Source: Planctomycetales bacterium (lineage in GTDB: Bacteria > Planctomycetota > Planctomycetia > Pirellulales > Pirellulaceae). From it: DNA of 64,000 nucleotides. The stretch spans positions 33,134 through 97,133 of the forward strand of contig JAGQOY010000004.1 in assembly GCA_020427005.1 (NCBI GenBank), in the 5' to 3' direction. The translations under genes were made by a program, and so were the position numbers. A model generated the notes under the pieces. That model searched no databases, was not told where the DNA came from, and saw only the letters and a program-made list of their open reading frames with translations. This document shows, in pieces, positions 55,801-63,493 of this stretch (position 1 is the first letter of the stretch; every line of letters starts with the position of its first letter).

Positions 55801-57066
55801 CTACTGGTGATCGTACCCGAATTGTTTGGCAATCAATTGCAATACGATTTTCGCAGCGTCGTAGCTGGCAATAGTTTGAGCCATACGCTTGCTAGAGTTT
55901 CGCATATGAGCGTCATCAAGCAAGGTGCGCAGGTCATTTATCATTAGATCTAGTTGGGGACGACACCGCAGACCAAGGCCGTGGTATGTGAGTCGAGCCG
56001 TATTGTCAAATTGATCGAAATCTTGAGGCCAAGCCAGTATGGGCAAACCGGACCTAAGGCACGCAAATAAGATTCCCGTTCCTGCGTGATTGATGCTGAG
56101 GGCATATCTATCGATGTATTGTTGATAAGGGATGTATGGGATTTCATGGAAATTGCCTGCCTGCTGGTAATTAGGGTTGTTGTGGTTGCCCCGCGTAAAA
56201 TGAAATTCCAATTCAGGCATCTTTTGGCTAACTGTCTTTACAAGTTGTATGGCTCTCTCTTTGGCCCAAGAAACATGCGTTCCCAAACTGATCAATACAT
56301 GGCGTTTCCCATTGACGTAAGGCGGCGTCTGATGAACCAGGCTCGGACAGGTCCGTTGTGGTCCGATGAATCGTACCCAGCTTGGCCAGGTACCAGGGAA
56401 CTCAAATTCGATTGGACCATGAACTAATACTTGCTGACGGGAGTAGATGAATTCGTAACCGTCGGCCGCGTACGCAGAGCGGATTCCAAGCCGATGTAGG
56501 GTTTTTGCGAATGTCAACATTGCACAGCGTTTGAAAGTCCGGATGATTGTTCGACCCATCCAATTTCGCAGTTCGCCGAGAGGTCCAGTTGTCGGTTTCC
56601 ATCCTCCTAAGTAAGCAGGTATACAATCGCGAGTTTCAAAGACCGAAGGTGCACTAAGCGCTGTCCACCAAGCGATCCCCAAAGATTGTGCCAACAGTCC
56701 CGCAACGGGCACTGCAAAATCTACGACAACTAAATCGGGTCTTCGACTTTTCCAAAGCTCTCTCAATTCAATTACAAGTTGGTCCATCATGGAGATATTG
56801 GACTTTAACTGGCGCAGCAAACGTAAGGGATGGCTACCGATTTGTCGGTTGCCATGGGCAATTTCACGAATGGTATCTTCACGATCTTCAAGAATCGTAT
56901 GCAACTGAAAACCACAAACGTTTATGTCGTGCGTTGCTGAAGGAGTAGAAATGAATCGCATTTTCAAACTACCCTGGGTCTGCAACTGAGTAGCCAAATC
57001 CAGCAGTGGGTGCAAATGCCCGCTAAATGGGGCGGAGACGAAATCGATACTAAAGCTGTTCGACAT
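55801..57066 (-). CDS. GT1-family (UGT/MGT-like) glycosyltransferase
   Basis: 421 residues. The N-terminal acceptor domain begins SIDFVSAPFSGHLHPLLDLA, the GT1 start with the catalytic-His region. The donor domain has HVLISLGTHVSW and NHAGTGILFACLRSGLPILAWPQDFDQFDNTARL, where the family H-x-G-x-x-S/T pattern reads HAGTG. It transfers a sugar to a small hydrophobic acceptor, such as lipids, carotenoids or macrolides. It overlaps the upstream metallo-beta-lactamase gene by 17 bp and is the last gene of the operon. Substrate is not known. Confidence 0.88.
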   Translation of the reverse strand: MSNSFSIDFVSAPFSGHLHPLLDLATQLQTQGSLKMRFISTPSATHDINVCGFQLHTILEDREDTIREIAHGNRQIGSHPLRLLRQLKSNISMMDQLVIELRELWKSRRPDLVVVDFAVPVAGLLAQSLGIAWWTALSAPSVFETRDCIPAYLGGWKPTTGPLGELRNWMGRTIIRTFKRCAMLTFAKTLHRLGIRSAYAADGYEFIYSRQQVLVHGPIEFEFPGTWPSWVRFIGPQRTCPSLVHQTPPYVNGKRHVLISLGTHVSWAKERAIQLVKTVSQKMPELEFHFTRGNHNNPNYQQAGNFHEIPYIPYQQYIDRYALSINHAGTGILFACLRSGLPILAWPQDFDQFDNTARLTYHGLGLRCRPQLDLMINDLRTLLDDAHMRNSSKRMAQTIASYDAAKIVLQLIAKQFGYDHQ

Positions 57067-57892
57067 AGGCCTGAGTGTGAGGGCAGTGGCAGCCCAGCGG
57101 GTTCAGTTTGAGTGTGTGTTGAATATTACGCAACGTTTCTTGCGTTCGACAATAGGCGGGCCAATTAAAAGTCGCGGCCCGCGACGGAGCAGGCAAACGC
57201 GCTGATTTCTGGAAGGCTTCAAGGTCCCAAAATGCGTCCACAGCGTACAGCAAACTCTTATCTTGTAAACGCAGAAAATAACCGGTGTGACCCAAAGCGT
57301 GTCCAGGCAAGTCGAGAAGTAACACGCTTCCATCCTTGAAAAAATCATATACCTGAAGGCCCGGCAATCGCTCTGCGTGTTGAGTGAAGCATGCTTCTCC
57401 TACCTTACATCCCTGCGATTCGAAAAATGATGGTATAAGCATTGGTAGGAATCCATGTCGCAATTGCGAATAACCGCTGACCGCCTGCAATTCCTCAAGA
57501 GTTTCATGGCGATAAACAAAAGTGGAATGCGGAAAGAGATCTAAACCTCCGATATGGTCCGCGTGAAAATGTGACACAAAGACGAGATTGACATGATGCG
57601 TGGAGATGCCATGGCCGGAGGCTAGGTAGTTAGCTTGTTCGAACGGTTGGTTGCGAGGAATCGGCAGCAGGAAATTGAGCAGTCTACCATTAAAGGTTCT
57701 CTGGGCCGCACGAACACGGGGGCCGTAGCCGGTGTCTATAACACACAGTCCGTACTTAGGGTGAACGAACGAAAGGAACACCGCGAAAAACCGCCTTGGT
57801 TTCCACGATTTTGAGCCCGCCAATCGTGCGAGTTGCCAACAGTAACCGCCGTTATGGAATTTAACTGATTCCAGTTGCACGAAGACCTCCAT
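57050..57892 (-). CDS. Metallo-beta-lactamase-fold hydrolase
   Basis: 280 residues. The metal site SHFHADHIGGLDLFP (HxHxDH) is complete, with a second His in PGHALGHTGYFL and an Asp in VDAFWDLEAF. The C-terminal CHCPHTQAYVEQL is unusual. MBL-fold proteins in lipid and secondary-metabolite clusters act as thioesterases, lactonases or glyoxalases; here it would act on an acyl or lactone intermediate, by context only. The start lies 39 bp after the ketoacyl synthase gene, and the end overlaps the GT1 gene. Confidence 0.88.
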   Translation of the reverse strand: MEVFVQLESVKFHNGGYCWQLARLAGSKSWKPRRFFAVFLSFVHPKYGLCVIDTGYGPRVRAAQRTFNGRLLNFLLPIPRNQPFEQANYLASGHGISTHHVNLVFVSHFHADHIGGLDLFPHSTFVYRHETLEELQAVSGYSQLRHGFLPMLIPSFFESQGCKVGEACFTQHAERLPGLQVYDFFKDGSVLLLDLPGHALGHTGYFLRLQDKSLLYAVDAFWDLEAFQKSARLPAPSRAATFNWPAYCRTQETLRNIQHTLKLNPLGCHCPHTQAYVEQL

Positions 57893-57931
57893 TCCAATCG
57901 CTCATAATCTAGATTTTAGAATGGGTAATAC

Positions 57932-58942
57932 CTACATCTCAAAAATCAACGCAGCCTGCGAATACCCAGCGGAAGTACCTAGTGCCAGAACTTTTTCTCC
58001 TGCCGTGACTAGACCATCCTTACGGACTCGATCGAGCATGTAAGGGATACTTGCGGCTACCATATTACCTACGCGGTGAACTTCTTGATGAAAGAAATCG
58101 TCTGACCAAGAAAACGTTTTTTGTACTGCCTGCAGAGCTCGTGGGGATGCCTGATGTGGAACAATGTGCATTTTTTCCACCGTCCGCGGGTTATCGTTAC
58201 TCCAATTCCTCAGTAGATCGATAACCATGGGTTTGAGATTCTCGATGGCGATACGAAAGATTCCTCGGCCATCCATGGTGAATTGAAATTCTGCAGCACG
58301 TTTCTCTTCGAATTGAAAAACAGGAAGTTTATGACCACCTCCTTCTACACGACAAAGGTCAATGTGTTCTGCAAAAGTCTGATGCGCAAACCCGATGTTG
58401 CCTTTGTTCGAAGCACGGCCAAGGACTAAAGCTGCGGCCCCATCTCCGATCAGGCAAGCACTTTCCCGCTCCGCATAGTTGACTCCGCCTAAGCCCGACT
58501 CTGAGGCGACTACGACTATGTGCTTGTAAGCCGAATGATGAATCAGACCGTTGATCATATGCAGGGCAACCAGAGCGCCGAGACACGTACTGTGGATGTC
58601 AAAGCACGGGATTCCTGAGGCTGAACGTCCTATAAGTTGTTGGTAATGGGCCGCATTACAGGGAACTGGGCGGAACTGAGAGGTACTACAGTCGATGATC
58701 GCGTCGACATCGTGCCATTGCAGACAGGCATCGTCTAGGGCTCGCCTTATGGCTTCACAACCCATGCTGATCATCGTTTCCGGTGGCAAACATTCGTATC
58801 TCAGTTCGACACCGACATGACGGCGGCACCAGCCAGGCTTCATTCCGCATCGAGCGTCCAAATCTTCGGAAGTGAGACGAGCCGAGGGAAGATAGCTGCC
58901 AGACCCTAGGATGGAGAAATTCTGTCCAACAACCACTTGCAC
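57932..58942 (-). CDS. Ketoacyl-ACP synthase III (OleA/FabH-like)
   Basis: 336 residues starting with GTG at 58942; AAGGAG six bases upstream supports it although the start lies 37 bp inside the upstream gene. Thiolase-fold catalytic residues are Cys120 (IHSTCLGAL), His263 (VPHQASPRAL) and Asn293 (VGNMVAASIP). N-terminal SILGSGSYLPSARLTSEDLD is typical of FabH-like enzymes. It condenses an acyl-CoA with malonyl-ACP or, if OleA-like, two acyl-CoAs. The lack of an ordinary fab operon and the neighbours (alpha/beta hydrolase-like, OleD-like epimerase) favour a dedicated lipid or polyketide role over housekeeping fatty acid synthesis. Confidence 0.9.
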   Translation of the reverse strand: MQVVVGQNFSILGSGSYLPSARLTSEDLDARCGMKPGWCRRHVGVELRYECLPPETMISMGCEAIRRALDDACLQWHDVDAIIDCSTSQFRPVPCNAAHYQQLIGRSASGIPCFDIHSTCLGALVALHMINGLIHHSAYKHIVVVASESGLGGVNYAERESACLIGDGAAALVLGRASNKGNIGFAHQTFAEHIDLCRVEGGGHKLPVFQFEEKRAAEFQFTMDGRGIFRIAIENLKPMVIDLLRNWSNDNPRTVEKMHIVPHQASPRALQAVQKTFSWSDDFFHQEVHRVGNMVAASIPYMLDRVRKDGLVTAGEKVLALGTSAGYSQAALIFEM

Positions 58943-59523
58943 ACCATGCTCCTTACATCAGGATGATCCCAGTAGCCTAAATGACCTAAACCACTGACTA
59001 ACAATGTTTTGCTTCGAATTTTTCGGTTTGCTAGCCAATCTCGGGTACCGCGAATTATGACAAGCTGGATCTTCTTTTGACTAACTAACGAGTTTACCAA
59101 ACGATTGGAGGCAACTGGTCCACACGCTAGTACATTGATTTTTGGGATTTGACTGTTACTGAGATCTTGTAAACCTCTAGCCAGTAATTCCAACCCGCAA
59201 CTACCGGTCATAACATTGAGTTGTGTGGTTGAACGAAAGAGTCCTTCCCAATGAGGTTTTGCTAATGTCCTATATTGAGCACCTCGGCAAATCAGGTATT
59301 GATACAAATTTGCCAGGCTAGCTGACAAAATATTTGGCTCGTTAGCAGGTTGCAAACCGTTCGCAAAGAATGGGAAATTGCGATCGACGATATTTCCATT
59401 GTTCATCGGGAGGTTTCTATGGCACGCTTTGTTCAGGTCGGCTAGGAGCGACAATTGGCTGATGCTTAAGTCGCAACAAGTTGGATTGCTCAGGCCAGTA
59501 ACGATGGCAGCTCTCCACACCAT
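58906..59523 (-). CDS. Alpha/beta-hydrolase-like protein with altered nucleophile
   Basis: 205 residues from MVWRAAIVTGLSNPTCC (59523); a longer frame from 59610 would overlap the GT gene. The nucleophile elbow reads NVMTGSCGLELL, with Cys at the usual Ser position (G-x-C-x-L instead of GxSxG). The late GLGHLGYWDHPDVRSMVCKWLL has the His of the triad and the usual C-terminal helix. It may be a Cys hydrolase, a lyase or a non-catalytic partner. It overlaps the ketoacyl synthase gene by 37 bp, so the two are translationally coupled. I do not recognise a named family; confidence in the fold is moderate. Confidence 0.6.
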   Translation of the reverse strand: MVWRAAIVTGLSNPTCCDLSISQLSLLADLNKACHRNLPMNNGNIVDRNFPFFANGLQPANEPNILSASLANLYQYLICRGAQYRTLAKPHWEGLFRSTTQLNVMTGSCGLELLARGLQDLSNSQIPKINVLACGPVASNRLVNSLVSQKKIQLVIIRGTRDWLANRKIRSKTLLVSGLGHLGYWDHPDVRSMVCKWLLDRISPS

Positions 59524-59566
59524 GAACTCAAATTCAACCGGACGATGGCTTAGTATCTTCACTTGG

Positions 59567-60805
59567 CTACTGACTGCAAGTATCGTTTGGCTGGAGGATG
59601 CGAAATGCATTAGGACTATCGACTCGAATGCGTTTTTCCCGCCAAACGATCATTGGCCAAATCAACGCACTTACTAGTTGGAACGGTTGTACTAATTCAG
59701 CAACAAGTGACCGCCACCAATTTGTAGATAACACTTGGTCAAATGCTACCCGCTGCACCAATGCAATTATGAGTTGCCGCAAACCAAGCAGAGCCGTGAC
59801 AAATACAAGACTGTGCCAATTTGATCCGCTTTGCAGTAGAGCAATCCAAAGGAGGATGGGAGGCAATCCAAGCAGTATTCCCAAGGTAACTTGGATGAAC
59901 CAGTATTGTTGTCTGATCAGTAGACTTGCAAAAACCATCCAGCGGTGCATCAGTCTCATGTAGGCCAGAGCACCGGTCAGGTTTGTTGAGATTTCGACAC
60001 GTGCAATTCCTTGCTTGATAATCTTGCCATGCTGAACAAAGAGCTGATGAATTGCATGGTCGTCGCATAACACGTGCCAAATTGAACGAAAGCCTCCCAT
60101 CGTTCGCAAGGTATTCGTTTTTACGCCATAGAACATGCCATTGATTGAGATTGGGGGAAAAATCACGTTGGGGGGTAAATATGTTTTCACGGCATTGTTG
60201 TTGACAAAATGTGCAACCAAATCTGACCAGAGGTTCACCCCGCGGTGGTAGGACGGCAAGCCTGTGTAGAGATCAACGAACTCAAGCCAGTCGATGGTAG
60301 TGGATAGCGTTTGAGGGCAAATCATTGTGTCATCGTCAAGGACGACAAAGTATTCTCGGTGAACTTTTTCTAAGGCCAGCTGCAACTTGAATGACTTGGG
60401 ATTGATGTCTGTTTCGGCCGTGGGACAAAGCAAGATAGACACTCTCGGGTTTGAAGGATCCAGGGTCGCTTCATCTGGCGGATACTCTTTCATTGATACT
60501 TCCAAGATTGCATTCGCAATTCGCTGAGCCTCCTTATCTGCATGATCGATAAGCCACAGGAAATGAACCTGAGGAGGAAGCGATCGCAAATTCTTTTGAA
60601 GAACTTGCGACAACATCGGATCTCCAGAGAGAATCGGTTGTACTACTACTATTCGGTGCCAGGGAGTGGGATTTGGGAGGTTGCGCAAGTCAATATTGCG
60701 TAGCGTATTGCGCTGTCGCCGAACTTCGACCCATACCAAAGTCAATTGAATTGACAACAGAAATATGTAGGCGAATCCGCAGAGAACACCCAGATTCATT
60801 CTCAT
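59567..60805 (-). CDS. Ceramide-glucosyltransferase-like (GT21) glycosyltransferase
   Basis: 412 residues. An N-terminal membrane helix (LGVLCGFAYIFLLSIQLTLVWVEV) is followed by a GT2-fold domain: RIVVVQPILSGDP, VLDDDTMI (the D-x-D-like site), FPPISINGMFYGVKTNTL, LCDDHAIHQLF and HRWMVFASLLIRQQ, corresponding to the D,D,D,(Q/R)xxRW motif of GT21 ceramide glucosyltransferases and HpnI. Two or three C-terminal TM helices (QVTLGILLGLPPILLWIALL and others) follow. It probably glycosylates a membrane lipid on the cytosolic face. Its ATG overlaps the upstream epimerase stop by 4 bp. Confidence 0.88.
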   Translation of the reverse strand: MRMNLGVLCGFAYIFLLSIQLTLVWVEVRRQRNTLRNIDLRNLPNPTPWHRIVVVQPILSGDPMLSQVLQKNLRSLPPQVHFLWLIDHADKEAQRIANAILEVSMKEYPPDEATLDPSNPRVSILLCPTAETDINPKSFKLQLALEKVHREYFVVLDDDTMICPQTLSTTIDWLEFVDLYTGLPSYHRGVNLWSDLVAHFVNNNAVKTYLPPNVIFPPISINGMFYGVKTNTLRTMGGFRSIWHVLCDDHAIHQLFVQHGKIIKQGIARVEISTNLTGALAYMRLMHRWMVFASLLIRQQYWFIQVTLGILLGLPPILLWIALLQSGSNWHSLVFVTALLGLRQLIIALVQRVAFDQVLSTNWWRSLVAELVQPFQLVSALIWPMIVWREKRIRVDSPNAFRILQPNDTCSQ

Positions 60806-61791
60806 GAATACAGTCCATAGGCGTCAGTTTGGCGTACCCAATGGACGAATTGATCGACTGCTTGTTCAACAGTTTGAACGGGTCGTCCGAAAGTGGCTAA
60901 CATTTTTGATACATCAAAAGTCTTCGAATAAGCGAAGACATGTACTCCAAATCGAGTAATGGGAGGTTCACGTGAGGGTAGAAAAACTCTGTAATAAGTT
61001 TCCAAAAGCCAGGCTACGCGAAAGGCCATGGCGGTTGAAACGCGATACTTGGGAGTTTCGATATTTAGGCGTTTAAAGACATCCAATAAAAAGGGAATAA
61101 GTTCGATGGGCTGATTATCTGTGAGATTGAATTCGCCGAGCAAATCAGGACGCTGGGCCGCTTGTAGTAGACAGTTTGTGAGATTATTAACCGACAATAA
61201 ATCACCCGTGACCGGAGCACCTGGACGTACTAACAATGGCAGGCGTCCAGCCTTAGCAGCGGTTAGAAGTCTGGGGAATAATACTGTATCTCCGCAACCA
61301 TAGACGGCGCGTGGTCTCAAGATACACCACGGTCCTGGAAAACTTCGTATGGCCGACTCGGCCTGTTGTTTGCTGCGCGCATAGTAGTTGACAGGGGACT
61401 CAGCAAGTGGCGTGGACTCGTTGATTTGGAACTGATCATGAGATCGATAATAGACGCTTGAAGATGAAACGAAAATTAGTTTCCCAATCTGCAGTTGTTC
61501 GGCTAAGCGGATTACTTGATGTGTCGCCAAAACATTGTCTAAATAAAACTGTTTAGCGTTGCCCCAGGGAGAACTGCGGGCGGCCGCATGAATGATTACC
61601 TCAACGTCTCGCAGCTTCGACTGCGCAGAGTCGTCGAGCGGTTGCGAAAGATCCCATGCAAGGTACCTAGTATCTGCGAGTTTTCTGCGACCGATTCCCC
61701 AAACGTTCCAGCCCGAAGCACGAAATGCATCGACGGTGCGCCTTCCTATAAAGCCGCTGGCACCTGTGACAAGAATGGAACGTTTTGTCAT
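60802..61791 (-). CDS. NAD-dependent epimerase/dehydratase (3-beta-HSD/OleD-like)
   Basis: 329 residues of the extended SDR family. The Rossmann motif is VTGASGFIGRRTV; the catalytic YxxxK is YYARSKQQAE, with the Ser in VSSSSVYY. LRPRAVYGCGDTVLF and DLLSVNNL match the 3-beta-HSD/OleD group rather than nucleotide-sugar epimerases. In the Ole pathway OleD reduces a 2-alkyl-3-ketoacid. Here the gene sits beside an OleA-like ketoacyl synthase and an alpha/beta-hydrolase-like protein, which supports a related reduction. It follows the methylase gene by 12 bp. Confidence 0.88.
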   Translation of the reverse strand: MTKRSILVTGASGFIGRRTVDAFRASGWNVWGIGRRKLADTRYLAWDLSQPLDDSAQSKLRDVEVIIHAAARSSPWGNAKQFYLDNVLATHQVIRLAEQLQIGKLIFVSSSSVYYRSHDQFQINESTPLAESPVNYYARSKQQAESAIRSFPGPWCILRPRAVYGCGDTVLFPRLLTAAKAGRLPLLVRPGAPVTGDLLSVNNLTNCLLQAAQRPDLLGEFNLTDNQPIELIPFLLDVFKRLNIETPKYRVSTAMAFRVAWLLETYYRVFLPSREPPITRFGVHVFAYSKTFDVSKMLATFGRPVQTVEQAVDQFVHWVRQTDAYGLYS

Positions 61792-61803
61792 TCCGATTGA
61801 TTC

Positions 61804-63195
61804 CTATGTCGATTGACCCACAGACAGTCCATGCTGCCGCAAGAGCTTGGGGAAGTGATTTTTTAGAATTTGATCGGTGACCTTCCCCCAACCTAAGGCG
61901 CGTTTTTGCCAGTGTATTGCGTGCCAACCGGAGGTTTGTTTGGAACTAGTTGGCAACTTGATAGTCATGCCACCCACGAATTGTGAAGCTTGCATGTCAT
62001 CAAGATCTATGGAATGGCGTGCGCGAAAACTCGTGTTCGTAAGTGTGGCGGCGCCGTAAAGTGGGTTATTGGAATGAGATTTTAATTCTGCAATTGGTAT
62101 GCCACTGTGTGCGAATGGTAGCCATGTAGATGGAATCTGAGGAGCGAACCAATGCATGACGCCACGTCGAGTTCCCCAGTGACCCTCCGACAGAGCCTCG
62201 AGCCAGGGCAGATTAGAAAACGATGGTGGTTGATGAAGCATCCATTTGTTGGGCCGTTGGGGTTCGTCTGGACAGGTTTCCTGCAATTCGTCTCCATCAT
62301 GTGTTAGTACCGCCACAAACGCACCGGCACAGGGGTCGCGATGTGGCCAAAGACGATAACAACCTTCGAGCAGCGGACTTTGCCAAGCATTCAGTTCGGG
62401 GATCGTGACATGTCGCCACTTAGGATGGGTGGACAAAAACTGAGAGATTGCCCCTTCGTTCTCAATAAATGCATAGGTGCACGTCGAGTAGATAAGCCTA
62501 CCCCCTGGTCTCACCAATCGAGTGGCTGCACACAAGATCCTCTGTTGCCGAAGACTACTGTGGTGCATTTGTTCGCCTGAAAATGCGCTTAAGGACTGTT
62601 TGCCACGCACAATCATGGATTGGCCAGAGCAGGGAGCATCCACAAGCACTCGATCAAATGCGGCACCGCAAACCTTGGATAAGTCTTCCAGTTCGTAGTT
62701 GGTGATGAAGTGATTTCCAAAACCAGCCCGACATAAGGCGTGATTGAGCAATTCCAAACGTGAGGTGATTACTTCGTTGGCCACAAGTAGACCTGTTCCA
62801 GCCAGCGCTTCGGCTATTCCTGTGGCTTTACCTCCCGGAGAGGCGCAGCAATCACAAACCCACATCTCAGGTTCAATTTGGCAGGCTGCTAAAGCCAGCA
62901 TGGAACTCGCATCTTGGATGTAATAATCGCCGGCGGCGTATTGGAGGTAACTACCTGGTCGAATATGCGAATTCTTGAGCAGCCTACCAGCTGTATACCA
63001 AGGTACGGGTAATGTCTCGAAAGGTAGATGCTCTAGAAGGATGCGAGGATGTAGTCTGATTGCTCTCGGACTGAGCTGAAAAACATGCTTTTCCAGCTGG
63101 ACTACATCTTCCTGCGTCAGATGCGAAGCGAATTGGCAGCGACCCCGGTCCGTAAGTGGTCCGAGTACTTGATCCCAGAGTATTGCTGACCTCAT
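61804..63195 (-). CDS. RsmB/RsmF-like RNA (cytosine-C5) methyltransferase
   Basis: 463 residues. The NOL1/NOP2/Sun catalytic domain has WVCDCCASPGGKATGIAEALA (SAM binding), VLVDAPCSG (motif IV with one catalytic Cys) and RLIYSTCTYAFIENE (motif VI with the second Cys). A C-terminal domain of about 150 residues follows, as in RsmF (YebU), where it helps bind 16S rRNA. It methylates a cytosine in rRNA or tRNA. It is the first gene of the minus-strand unit but is probably housekeeping rather than part of the lipid pathway. Confidence 0.9.
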   Translation of the reverse strand: MRSAILWDQVLGPLTDRGRCQFASHLTQEDVVQLEKHVFQLSPRAIRLHPRILLEHLPFETLPVPWYTAGRLLKNSHIRPGSYLQYAAGDYYIQDASSMLALAACQIEPEMWVCDCCASPGGKATGIAEALAGTGLLVANEVITSRLELLNHALCRAGFGNHFITNYELEDLSKVCGAAFDRVLVDAPCSGQSMIVRGKQSLSAFSGEQMHHSSLRQQRILCAATRLVRPGGRLIYSTCTYAFIENEGAISQFLSTHPKWRHVTIPELNAWQSPLLEGCYRLWPHRDPCAGAFVAVLTHDGDELQETCPDEPQRPNKWMLHQPPSFSNLPWLEALSEGHWGTRRGVMHWFAPQIPSTWLPFAHSGIPIAELKSHSNNPLYGAATLTNTSFRARHSIDLDDMQASQFVGGMTIKLPTSSKQTSGWHAIHWQKRALGWGKVTDQILKNHFPKLLRQHGLSVGQST

Positions 63196-63493
63196 CGTCG
63201 AATTTCCATCTCACTGCCAGCATCTTACAAGACTTGATTTCACCAACAGAAAAGCAATATCTTGAGCTATGAACGGTCCAGAGTCCCATGCAGTATATCA
63301 AGTTGGCGGAGAGACTATTCTTGAGTTGGATATTGGGCAGCGATTGGTTCCGAGGAATCGCAAATCAGAAATACGGTCCCAATAAAGAGATTTTCTGGAA
63401 CGCACTCAAAAATGAAAACGGCCCGCAGAATCGAGATTCTGCGGACCGTTGAAGTTGCGTGTCTGGAGACTACCAGCGTCAACAATCGCGAGA
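63196..63493. other. Spacer containing terminator of the Cys-rich gene and operon promoter
   Basis: 298 bp, both flanking genes on the minus strand. The right part holds the Cys-rich gene terminator (63418-63449). The left part must contain the promoter for the methylase operon, though no clear consensus is visible. Confidence 0.4.
63418..63449 (-). terminator. Rho-independent terminator of the Cys-rich gene
   Basis: Fifteen-base arms with a single G-U or A-C mismatch (ACGGCCCGCAGAATC and GATTCTGCGGACCGT) form a stem. On the minus strand it is followed by a T-rich run (TTTTCATTTTTG). It lies 45 bp downstream of the gene stop. Confidence 0.85.
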
